In this document: in pieces, positions 1-4,525 of the stretch
Layout: each line of letters begins with the position of its first letter
Numbering within the stretch: position 1 is the stretch's first letter
NCBI GenBank assembly: GCA_035547155.1
Contig: DASZVJ010000273.1
Coordinates: forward strand, 1 to 5,325
DNA length: 5,325 nt
Origin: CAZNMF01 sp035547155
GTDB lineage: Bacteria > Acidobacteriota > Vicinamibacteria > Vicinamibacterales > SCN-69-37
Direction of reading: 5' to 3'
Translations under genes and position numbers: made by a program
The notes under the pieces: generated by a model
Databases searched by the model: none
Seen by the model: the letters and a program-made list of their open reading frames with translations, nothing else
What the model was told of the DNA's origin: nothing

Positions 1-309
1 GTCGTCGGCCGCGCGCACGAGATCAAGGGACAGGCGGTCGCCGCGTTCGTGACGCTGAAGGAAGGCGTCGCCGCGTCGCCTGCGCTCATCGACGAGCTGA
101 AAGAGCACGTCGTTCGCAAGATCGGCGCGATCGCGCGGCCCGACCAGATCCTGTTCGCGGCCGACCTGCCGAAGACGCGATCCGGCAAGATCATGCGGCG
201 TCTACTGCGCGACATCGCCGACGGCAAGGCCCTCGGCGACACGACGACGCTGGCCGACCCGAACGTCGTCGCGAAGCTGAAAAACGAGTACGAGTCCCTC
301 GAAGGCTAG
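1..309 (+). CDS. acs: Acetyl-CoA synthetase, C-terminal fragment (5' end outside window)
   Basis: This is the last 102 residues of an AMP-forming acetate-CoA ligase, which activates acetate to acetyl-CoA through acetyl-AMP in the cytoplasm. The frame is open from the first base and ends at TAG 307-309. It starts with VVGRAHEIKGQAVAAFVTLK, which matches the mobile C-terminal domain of Acs, where the GRxHExKGQ stretch is typical. The A10 motif PKTRSGKIMRR lies at fragment residues 57-67; its lysine (codon 187-189) is the catalytic lysine of the adenylation half-reaction and, in studied Acs enzymes, the site of inactivating acetylation. The tail TTTLADPNVVAKLKNEYES is also typical of Acs rather than of other acyl-CoA ligases. 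The catalytic lysine is present and nothing in the fragment looks broken. Propionyl-CoA synthetase is a less likely alternative. Confidence 0.93.
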   Translation, partial: VVGRAHEIKGQAVAAFVTLKEGVAASPALIDELKEHVVRKIGAIARPDQILFAADLPKTRSGKIMRRLLRDIADGKALGDTTTLADPNVVAKLKNEYESLEG

Positions 310-411
310 CGGGCCCTGGGAACGTCTGTGGCCCGGACTCCGTAGTACGCTGACGGTCTGAGGCAAATTTCGACGCCGGGCGCCGCGTAACCTCGGCCCG
401 AACTGTCCACC

Positions 412-436
412 GTAGGGGCGGCCCTTGTGGCCGCCC
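412..436 (+). repeat. REP-like palindromic element, copy 1 (direct)
   Basis: This is a GTAG tetramer followed by a perfect 8-bp inverted repeat (GGGCGGCC / GGCCGCCC) around the loop CTTGT. It is followed by GTCGCCCGCAGCC (437-449), a worn version of the second sequence block that accompanies other copies. Near-identical copies occur at 1160-1184, 1210-1233 and 2597-2664. The element ends 28 bases before the ATG of the MacB-like ATPase. The remainder of the 310-464 gap shows no gene and no convincing promoter. Confidence 0.85.
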
Positions 437-464
437 GTCGCCCGCAGCCTGAAAGCCAGCGCCG

Positions 465-1151
465 ATGTCTCTCATCGAAACCGTCGACCTGTGGAAGACC
501 TACCAGATGGGCACCGAAGAGGTGCACGCGCTCCGCGGCGTGTCGCTGCAGATCGAGCGCGGCGAGTACGTCGCGATCATGGGGCCATCGGGATCGGGCA
601 AATCGACGCTGATGAACCTGATCGGCTGCCTCGACACGCCGTCGAAGGGCAGCTACCTGCTCAACGGCAAGCAGGTCAGCCAGATGAACGATGACGAGCT
701 GGCGCGGATCCGGAACGAAGAGATTGGGTTCGTCTTCCAGACGTTCAACCTGCTGCCGCGCGCGACGGCGCTGCACAACGTGGAGCTGCCGCTCATCTAC
801 GCAGGCATCTCCGCGCGCGATCGAACCGAGCGCGCGAATCAGGCGCTGGACAAAGTCGAGCTCGGCGATCGCAAGGGCCACCGGCCGAATCAGATGTCGG
901 GCGGCCAGCGTCAACGCGTCGCGATCGCGCGCGCGCTCGTGAACAACCCGTCGATCCTGCTGGCCGACGAGCCGACCGGCAACCTCGACTCGCGCACGGG
1001 CGTCGAGATCATGGCGCTGTTCGCGAAGCTGCACGAAGGCGGCAACACGATCGTGCTCGTCACGCACGAGCCCGACGTCGCCGCGTACGCCCACCGCACG
1101 ATCCACATCCGCGACGGACAGGTCGAGAAGGACGTCTCGCGAGCGGCCTGA
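465..1151 (+). CDS. ABC transporter ATP-binding protein, MacB/LolD type
   Basis: This 228-residue nucleotide-binding subunit would power a type VII (MacB/LolCDE/FtsX-like) ABC system at the cytoplasmic face of the inner membrane. All ATPase motifs are intact: Walker A GPSGSGKST (40-48), Q-loop FQ (Q92), signature MSGGQ (144-148), Walker B SILLADEP with catalytic Glu169, D-loop GNLD (172-175) and switch histidine His201. The stretch YQMGTEEVHALRGVSLQI and the segment FQTFNLLPRATALHNVELPL are characteristic of the MacB/LolD subfamily, and the length is normal for a stand-alone ATPase. No FtsX-like permease or periplasmic adaptor lies next to it, so the substrate (lipoprotein, peptide, macrolide or other) cannot be inferred. 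The ATG at 465 fits the start of the conserved domain, but there is no clear Shine-Dalgarno sequence. A hairpin-forming repeat lies just upstream. Confidence 0.93.
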   Translation: MSLIETVDLWKTYQMGTEEVHALRGVSLQIERGEYVAIMGPSGSGKSTLMNLIGCLDTPSKGSYLLNGKQVSQMNDDELARIRNEEIGFVFQTFNLLPRATALHNVELPLIYAGISARDRTERANQALDKVELGDRKGHRPNQMSGGQRQRVAIARALVNNPSILLADEPTGNLDSRTGVEIMALFAKLHEGGNTIVLVTHEPDVAAYAHRTIHIRDGQVEKDVSRAA

Positions 1152-1159
1152 CGGCAGCT

Positions 1160-1184
1160 GGGCCGCCACGAGGGCGGCCCCTAC
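1160..1184 (-). repeat. REP-like palindromic element, copy 2 (inverted)
   Basis: This is an inverted copy of the repeat at 412-436, starting 8 bases after the stop codon of the MacB-like ATPase. Its own 8-bp stem is GGGCCGCC / GGCGGCCC with a 5-base loop. It faces the direct copy at 1210-1233 across 25 bases, so the two can also pair as a long imperfect hairpin. That hairpin could act as an mRNA 3'-end barrier, but there is no U-tract of the intrinsic-terminator type. Confidence 0.8.
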
Positions 1185-1209
1185 AGTAGACTGGTCCCCG
1201 CAGATCACC

Positions 1210-1233
1210 GTAGGGGCGGCCCTTGTGGCGCCC
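1210..1233 (+). repeat. REP-like palindromic element, copy 3 (direct, one base shorter)
   Basis: This is the same element as 412-436 with one C missing in the right arm (GGCGCCC instead of GGCCGCCC), which shortens the stem. It is followed after 4 bases by the second repeat block at 1238-1268. Confidence 0.8.
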
Positions 1234-1237
1234 ATCC

Positions 1238-1268
1238 CTGTAGCCCGTAGCCTGTGGCCCGTCGCCCG
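1238..1268 (+). repeat. GTAGCCCGTAGCC/GGCCCGTCGCCCG repeat block (direct)
   Basis: This 31-base C/G/T-rich block consists of GTAGCCCGTAGCC followed by TGTGGCCCGTCGCCCG. Inverted versions lie at 2089-2122 and 2544-2567, and a shortened direct version at 2677-2700. It ends two bases before the ATG of the second ATPase gene, so it fills the space where a ribosome binding site would normally be. Confidence 0.7.
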
Positions 1269-1270
1269 AA

Positions 1271-2086
1271 ATGTCCGTCCCTCTTCTCGACTACCAGAAC
1301 GTTTCTGTCTTCCGCGGCGACACGCTCGCGCTCGATCGACTGAACCTGTCGATCGGCGTCGGCGAGCACGTCGCGATTCTCGGCCCGAACGGCTGTGGCA
1401 AGTCCACGCTCATCAAGACGTTCACGCGCGAGTGCTATCCGGCGCTGAGCGACGAGCCGTCGACGCTGCGCATTCTCGGTCAGGAGGCGTGGGACGTCAC
1501 CGAGCTCCGCGGCATGCTCGGCATCGTCACCAACGATCTCGTTGCCGAGTGCACGCGCGGCATGTCGAGCGACTTCGCGGAGATTCCGCGGCGTGTGACG
1601 GCGCGCGACACGGTGCTGTCCGGATTTTTCTCGAGCATCGGCGTGTGGGCGCATCATCACGTCACGCCGGAGATGTCGGCGAAGGCGCAACAGCTGCTGG
1701 AGCATCTCGGCGTCGCGCATCTGGCGGATCGCCTGCTCGACGAGATGTCGTCCGGCGAAGTGCGGCGCGTCGTCATCGCACGCGCGCTCGTGCACGACCC
1801 GACGTCGCTCGTGCTCGACGAGCCGACCAACAGTCTCGACCTGCGCGCGATGTACGAGTTGCGCGATGCGGTCCGTACGATCGCGCAGTCGGGCATGACC
1901 GTGCTGCTCGTGACGCATCATCTGCCCGACATCATTCCCGAGATCGAGCGCGTCATCCTCCTCAAGCGTGGACGCATCGTCGAAGACGGCCCGAAGGCGA
2001 AGGTCCTGACGTCTGCGGCGCTGTCGGATCTGTTCGGCATTCCTGTCGAAGTCACGCAGCGCGACGGATACTTCAACGCCTGGTAG
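1271..2086 (+). CDS. ABC transporter ATP-binding protein, YlmA/ModF-like
   Basis: This 271-residue protein has a single complete ABC ATPase domain. It contains Walker A GPNGCGKST (38-46), signature MSSGE (159-163) followed by VRRVVIARAL, Walker B SLVLDEPT with catalytic Glu184, D-loop SLD (188-190) and switch histidine His216 in VTHHLPDIIPEI. The SSGE signature and the THHLPDIIPEI segment are typical of the YlmA/ModF branch, often annotated as molybdenum or iron transport ATPases although functions are mostly unproven. The usual Q-loop glutamine is not evident: the region reads LGIVTNDL (83-90), as is common in this branch. No permease is adjacent, so transport may rely on a partner elsewhere, or the protein may have a non-transport role. 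The ATG at 1271 puts the domain start in the normal place. No Shine-Dalgarno sequence is seen, because the preceding bases belong to a repeat. Confidence 0.9.
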   Translation: MSVPLLDYQNVSVFRGDTLALDRLNLSIGVGEHVAILGPNGCGKSTLIKTFTRECYPALSDEPSTLRILGQEAWDVTELRGMLGIVTNDLVAECTRGMSSDFAEIPRRVTARDTVLSGFFSSIGVWAHHHVTPEMSAKAQQLLEHLGVAHLADRLLDEMSSGEVRRVVIARALVHDPTSLVLDEPTNSLDLRAMYELRDAVRTIAQSGMTVLLVTHHLPDIIPEIERVILLKRGRIVEDGPKAKVLTSAALSDLFGIPVEVTQRDGYFNAW

Positions 2087-2088
2087 GG

Positions 2089-2122
2089 CGGGCGACGGGT
2101 CACGGGCTACGGACTACGCGGG
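2089..2122 (-). repeat. GTAGCCC/CCCGTCGCCCG repeat block (inverted)
   Basis: This is an inverted copy of the block at 1238-1268. On the plus strand it reads CGGGCGACGGGTCACGGGC followed by TACGGACTACGCGGG. It begins two bases after the stop codon of the YlmA/ModF-like gene and is not accompanied by the 25-base palindrome. Confidence 0.65.
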
Positions 2123-2142
2123 CCAAGAGCTCGACATCGCGA

Positions 2143-2158
2143 TCCCGTATACTCGGGA
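2143..2158 (+). promoter_or_regulatory. Possible -10 element inside a short palindrome
   Basis: TATACT (2148-2153) matches five of six bases of the sigma-70 -10 consensus. It is flanked by a perfect 5-bp inverted repeat, TCCCG / CGGGA. A TCGACA sequence (2131-2136) resembles a -35 box but is only 11 bases away, too close for a standard promoter. The position, about 90 bases upstream of the small membrane-protein gene, is plausible for its promoter or an operator. Evidence is weak. Confidence 0.3.
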
Positions 2159-2227
2159 CCCGAAATCTCCGTCACTGTTCCGGTCGCCCTGAACGCCGTG
2201 CGGCCGTTCGTCGGTCACCGTGTCCGC

Positions 2228-2234
2228 GAGGAGG
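2228..2234 (+). promoter_or_regulatory. Strong ribosome binding site for the DUF3566-like gene
   Basis: GAGGAGG lies 8 bases before the ATG at 2243. This decides the start in favour of 2243 over the in-frame upstream ATG at 2198, which has no such site. It is the clearest Shine-Dalgarno sequence in the window. Confidence 0.8.
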
Positions 2235-2242
2235 CCCGTCCC

Positions 2243-2545
2243 ATGGTCATCAAGCGCGTCAGTCCTCTATCCATCGCGAAAGTGTCGTTCGTGTTGTACG
2301 CCGTGATCGGTCTGATCATCGGCGGCTTCTTCGGGCTGTTCGGCGCCGCAATCGGCAGCCTGGGGGCGCTTGGCGGCGAGCATCAAGCGTCCTCCATGTT
2401 CCCTGCGGCGTTCTTCGGCGTCGGCGCCATCGTCATCCTGCCGATCGTCTACGGCGTGATGGGCGCGATCTTCGCCGCGATCGGCGCGTTCATTTACAAC
2501 ATCGTTGCGGGTTGGGTTGGGGGAATTGAGATCGAAGTGCAGTGA
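2243..2545 (+). CDS. Small membrane protein with DUF3566-like N-terminus
   Basis: This is a 100-residue hydrophobic protein of unknown function. The N-terminus MVIKRVSPLSIAKVSFVLYA resembles the start of DUF3566 membrane proteins, in which a basic R-x-x-P-x-S-x-x-K motif precedes the first span. Two membrane segments are visible, about residues 15-42 (VLYAVIGLIIGGFFGLFGAA) and about 52-92 (FFGVGAIVILPIVYGVMGAI and onward, possibly two spans). They are joined by a short loop with GGEHQASS, and the protein ends in the acidic tail GGIEIEVQ. Glycine spacing within the spans suggests tight helix packing. The start is supported by the GAGGAGG site. The TGA stop falls at the edge of an inverted repeat block. 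The gene stands alone between repeats and gives no functional clue. The domain assignment is by eye. Confidence 0.8.
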   Translation: MVIKRVSPLSIAKVSFVLYAVIGLIIGGFFGLFGAAIGSLGALGGEHQASSMFPAAFFGVGAIVILPIVYGVMGAIFAAIGAFIYNIVAGWVGGIEIEVQ

Positions 2546-2567
2546 CGGGCCACGGGCTACGGGCGGC
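2544..2567 (-). repeat. GTAGCCC/GGCCCGTC repeat block (inverted), overlapping a stop codon
   Basis: On the plus strand this reads GACGGGCCACGGGCTACGGG followed by CGGC, an inverted and shortened version of the block at 1238-1268. It starts inside the TGA stop of the preceding gene. Its mate in direct orientation is at 2677-2700. Confidence 0.65.
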
Positions 2568-2596
2568 TGAGGACACGGACGCGACGGCGACATGCC

Positions 2597-2664
2597 GGGC
2601 CGCCACAAGGGCGGCCCCTACAGCCCAACCAGAACTCCCGTAGGGGCGGCCCTTGTGGCCGCCC
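2597..2664. repeat. Facing pair of REP-like palindromes between convergent genes
   Basis: An inverted copy (2597-2621) and a direct copy (2640-2664) of the 25-base palindrome are separated by 18 bases. Each copy can fold alone through an 8-bp GC stem with a 5-base loop. The two also pair with each other over 25 bases with two mismatches. They are flanked by the inverted and direct copies of the second block at 2544-2567 and 2677-2700, so the 157-base stretch 2544-2700 is a nested inverted repeat. Its place between two converging genes would suit a bidirectional transcription or RNA-decay barrier. This is inferred, and there is no canonical U-run. Confidence 0.75.
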
Positions 2665-2676
2665 GAGTTTTGTCGT

Positions 2677-2700
2677 CCCGTAGCCCGAGGCCCGTCGCCT
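2677..2700 (+). repeat. CCCGTAGCCC/GGCCCGTCGCC repeat block (direct)
   Basis: This is a shortened direct copy of the block at 1238-1268, reading CCCGTAGCCCGAGG followed by CCCGTCGCCT. It forms the outer right arm of the nested palindrome in the 2546-2722 gap. Confidence 0.65.
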
Positions 2701-2722
2701 GTGTGGCGCGGCCGCAGCCGCG

Positions 2723-3130
2723 CTACGCGTACATCGTCTGCCGCGCGCTGAGGCGCACCCATCCGCGCGCGATGCGGTAGATGAACCAGACCGTGACGAA
2801 CACGAGCGGGATCCAGACGAGCAGGAATCCCAGACCGAGCGTGAAGATCACGAACAGCACGCACAAGCCGACCCACAGCAGGCCGAACCAGAACGTGCGG
2901 ATTTGCCAGCGGAAGTGCGACTCGAGCCACGTGCCTCGCGCGTCACCGCGCTTCACGTAGTTGAGGATGACCGCGATGATCGACGGCCAGCCCATGAGAA
3001 ACGCGCCAATGACCGTCGCCGTGCCGATGATGCCCGTCAGAATGCTGAACGCGTGCAGCGCGTAGATGACGGTGGTCCAGGTCACGAGCGAGTCGGCGGA
3101 CGACGCGACGACCGGCGGTTGTGTGCTCAT
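2723..3130 (-). CDS. Small polytopic membrane protein, DUF4870-like
   Basis: This 135-residue inner-membrane protein has no known biochemical function. A short polar N-terminus (1-17) is followed by hydrophobic stretches at about 18-44 and 47-59, then the conserved soluble segment YVKRGDARGTWLESHFRWQI (58-77), which continues with RTFW. Two further spans lie at about 79-100 and 102-118, followed by a basic tail. The motif GTWLESHFRWQIRTFW is a hallmark of a widespread family of small bacterial membrane proteins (DUF4870-type or 'membrane protein' entries), whose members have similar lengths. The ATG at 3130-3128 begins just before the family's usual start, and no clear Shine-Dalgarno sequence precedes it. 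The gene is divergent from the sigma-factor operon and convergent with the DUF3566-like gene. Nothing ties it functionally to either. Confidence 0.85.
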   Translation of the reverse strand: MSTQPPVVASSADSLVTWTTVIYALHAFSILTGIIGTATVIGAFLMGWPSIIAVILNYVKRGDARGTWLESHFRWQIRTFWFGLLWVGLCVLFVIFTLGLGFLLVWIPLVFVTVWFIYRIARGWVRLSARQTMYA

Positions 3131-3178
3131 GATGGGAATGTTACGGCAGACCGAGCGGTAGGGTTTCCCCGCCGCGTC

Positions 3179-3200
3179 GGCCGCGGTTCGTCACGCGGCC
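3179..3200. repeat. Perfect inverted repeat between divergent genes
   Basis: GGCCGCG (3179-3185) and CGCGGCC (3194-3200) form a perfect 7-bp inverted repeat with an 8-base centre. It lies between the divergent DUF4870-like gene and the sigma-factor promoter, about 22 bases upstream of the TGTCACA box. It could be an operator or a chance GC palindrome. It is unrelated in sequence to the 25-base REP-like elements. Confidence 0.4.
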
Positions 3201-3222
3201 ATCGGATAACTGCGCAGGCGCT

Positions 3223-3252
3223 TGTCACAAAACGTCACGGTCGAGCGTTCTA
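3223..3252 (+). promoter_or_regulatory. Candidate ECF-sigma-dependent promoter
   Basis: TGTCACA (3223-3229) is followed after 16 bases by CGTTCTA (3246-3252). The layout is close to the TGTCACA-N16-CGTC type of promoter described for ECF41-group sigma factors, with CGTT in place of CGTC. It lies directly in front of an ECF sigma gene, as expected for autoregulation. Transcription from it would begin at about 3257-3262, on or next to the GTG codons at 3258 and 3264, which implies a leaderless or nearly leaderless message. The gene's sigma factor lacks the C-terminal extension of true ECF41 proteins, so only the promoter similarity is noted. Confidence 0.5.
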
Positions 3253-3257
3253 GCGGT

Positions 3258-3797
3258 GTGGATGTGCCGAGTGATGCGCTCGTCGTGACCGGTGCCCATC
3301 GCCACCAGGTCGACCTGGAAGCGGTGTTCATCGCCCATTACGCACGGATCGCCCGCGTGGTCGCGCGGCTCGTGCACGACCGCGCGAGAGCCGAGGAACT
3401 GGCCGTCGACGCGTTCCTGAAATGGTCCAGCCGCGGTGGCGCCAAGGGCGAGCAGGCCGCGGGCTGGCTCTATCGCACCGCCATTCGACTCGGACTCGAC
3501 GAGCTTCGCCGCCGATCGCGCCGCGATCGCGCGGAGCGGCTCGTGACGTGGTGGCACCGGCCAGCGCCCACGCCCGAGGACGTCCGCGCCGCGAGCGACG
3601 CGCAGCGGCGCGTGCGCGCGGTCCTCGGGTCGCTCCGCACGCGCGATGCCGAGATGCTCGTGCTGCGCAGCGAGGATCTGCGCTACGACGAAATCGCGGT
3701 GCTGCTCGATCTCAACCCGTCATCAGTCGGCACGCTGCTCAGCCGGGCGCAGCAGGCGTTCCGGCAGGAATATGTGAGGCGCTATGGAGACCAGTGA
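3258..3797 (+). CDS. ECF-type RNA polymerase sigma factor
   Basis: This 179-residue protein (counting from GTG 3258) directs RNA polymerase to a specific promoter set. Region 2 covers about residues 19-92, with FIAHYARIARVVARLVHD, the acidic AEELAVDAFLKW segment and GWLYRTAIRLGLDELRRRSR, corresponding to core binding and -10 recognition. A short linker with PAPTPEDV precedes region 4 (about 118-172), where LRYDEIAVLLDLNPSSVGTL is the helix-turn-helix for -35 recognition. The size fits a minimal ECF factor with no extra C-terminal domain. The frame is open upstream to a TTG at 3222, but the putative promoter overlaps that stretch, so GTG 3258 or GTG 3264 is preferred; the start is uncertain. 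The 3' end overlaps the next gene by 14 bp, indicating translational coupling with a likely membrane-bound regulator. The ECF group is not identifiable by eye. Confidence 0.88.
   Translation: MDVPSDALVVTGAHRHQVDLEAVFIAHYARIARVVARLVHDRARAEELAVDAFLKWSSRGGAKGEQAAGWLYRTAIRLGLDELRRRSRRDRAERLVTWWHRPAPTPEDVRAASDAQRRVRAVLGSLRTRDAEMLVLRSEDLRYDEIAVLLDLNPSSVGTLLSRAQQAFRQEYVRRYGDQ
3776..3779 (+). promoter_or_regulatory. Short ribosome binding site inside the sigma gene
   Basis: GAGG lies 4 bases before the ATG at 3784, within the last codons of the sigma-factor gene. The spacing is short, which suits re-initiation by ribosomes terminating at 3795-3797 and so coupled synthesis of the two proteins. Confidence 0.45.
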
Positions 3798-4515
3798 TCG
3801 CATCGCCACGAACGCATGGATCGATCGCGAGATGGCGGCGCTGGATCCGGAGCCGCGGTGGCAGCCGGACTGCGCGGCCGCGCTCGATCGGTTTCGTGCA
3901 AGGCAGACCTCGCGTGTCGACCATCGTCGCCGTTGGACGCTGGCCATCGCGGCTGCAACGGTGCTCGGCGTCTGCCTGCCGGCGATGTCGGTGACGCGGA
4001 CGTTCGCCGAACGCTGCGTCGACGCGTGCGTCGGCCTGACGACGCGCGTGACGAACGCGTTGAGGACGAACCGGACGTCCGGCATTGCGACGGCGGACGC
4101 CCGTCAGGCCGCCCCCGAGCTCTCGCTGCACGACGCCAATGGCGCGCTCGTCGAGCTGTCCGCACTGCGCGGCCAAGTCGTCGTGGTCAATTTCTGGGCG
4201 ACGTGGTGCGGACCGTGCCGCGTCGAGATGCCCTGGTTCGTCGAGCTGCAGGAGCGCTATCGCGAGCGCGGGCTCACGATGATCGGCGTATCGCTCGACG
4301 ATGACGGCTGGACGTCGGTGCGGCCGTTCGCAGCGGCGCAGCACGTCACGTATCCGCTGGCGATCGGCGACGACCGCGTCGCCAGGGCGTACGGCGTCGG
4401 CGTCCTGCCGACCACGTTCATCGTCGATCGGCGCGGACGGATTGCGGTCGCACACGAAGGGCTCGTGCCGAAAGAGACGTACGAACAGGAGATCGCCGCG
4501 CTGCTCGCCGAGTGA
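3784..4515 (+). CDS. Membrane-anchored TlpA/ResA-like thioredoxin, putative redox anti-sigma partner
   Basis: This 243-residue protein has three parts. Residues 1-50 are polar and probably cytoplasmic (WIDREMAALDPEPRWQPDC, then RFRAR and a basic RRR stop before the membrane). Residues 51-69 form one hydrophobic span. Residues from about 105 form a TlpA/ResA/AhpC-TSA-type thioredoxin fold facing the periplasm, with NFWATWCGPCR (active site Cys141-Cys145) and the cis-proline loop VLPTTF (Pro209), so dithiol chemistry should be possible. Two further cysteines, Cys78 and Cys82, sit just outside the membrane. The gene overlaps the ECF sigma gene by 14 bp, the usual arrangement for anti-sigma factors. 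The N-terminus has the length and W/aromatic-rich look of small anti-sigma domains, but no zinc-binding HxxxCxxC motif. The thioredoxin domain is certain; the anti-sigma role is inference. An ordinary cytochrome-maturation or thiol-repair TlpA protein is the main alternative. Confidence 0.88.
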   Translation: METSDRIATNAWIDREMAALDPEPRWQPDCAAALDRFRARQTSRVDHRRRWTLAIAAATVLGVCLPAMSVTRTFAERCVDACVGLTTRVTNALRTNRTSGIATADARQAAPELSLHDANGALVELSALRGQVVVVNFWATWCGPCRVEMPWFVELQERYRERGLTMIGVSLDDDGWTSVRPFAAAQHVTYPLAIGDDRVARAYGVGVLPTTFIVDRRGRIAVAHEGLVPKETYEQEIAALLAE

Positions 4516-4525
4516 TGCACGCGGC

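Noticed and set aside
306..1235. Long open frame on the minus strand opposite the MacB-like ATPase
   Set aside because: It covers a gene with fully intact ABC motifs, its translation is arginine/valine/aspartate-rich with no recognisable domain, and such frames are expected opposite GC-rich genes.
2131..2153. Standard sigma-70 promoter TCGACA / TATACT
   Set aside because: The spacer is only 11 bases, so the pair cannot function as a normal -35/-10. Only the -10-like box is kept as a weak candidate.
2198..2242. Upstream in-frame ATG for the DUF3566-like protein
   Set aside because: It lacks a ribosome binding site, while the ATG at 2243 has GAGGAGG at 8 bases and starts at the conserved basic motif.
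1225..2529. 434-codon plus-strand open frame across the YlmA/ModF-like ATPase and into the DUF3566-like gene
   Set aside because: It is very arginine-rich, runs through repeats and two real genes in another frame, and has no domain. It is a product of GC-rich codon structure.
412..2700. CRISPR array from the repeated GC-rich palindromes
   Set aside because: Copies are irregularly spaced, occur in both orientations, are separated by genes and have no unique spacers of uniform length.
3222..3257. TTG at 3222 as start of the sigma factor
   Set aside because: No ribosome binding site, and the stretch overlaps the TGTCACA-N16-CGTTCTA promoter-like element. The added residues are not part of region 2. 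It is not excluded.
3739..4455. Minus-strand open frame opposite the thioredoxin gene
   Set aside because: The plus strand has the WCGPC motif, cis-proline and membrane span. The opposite frame has a low-complexity R/D/H composition.
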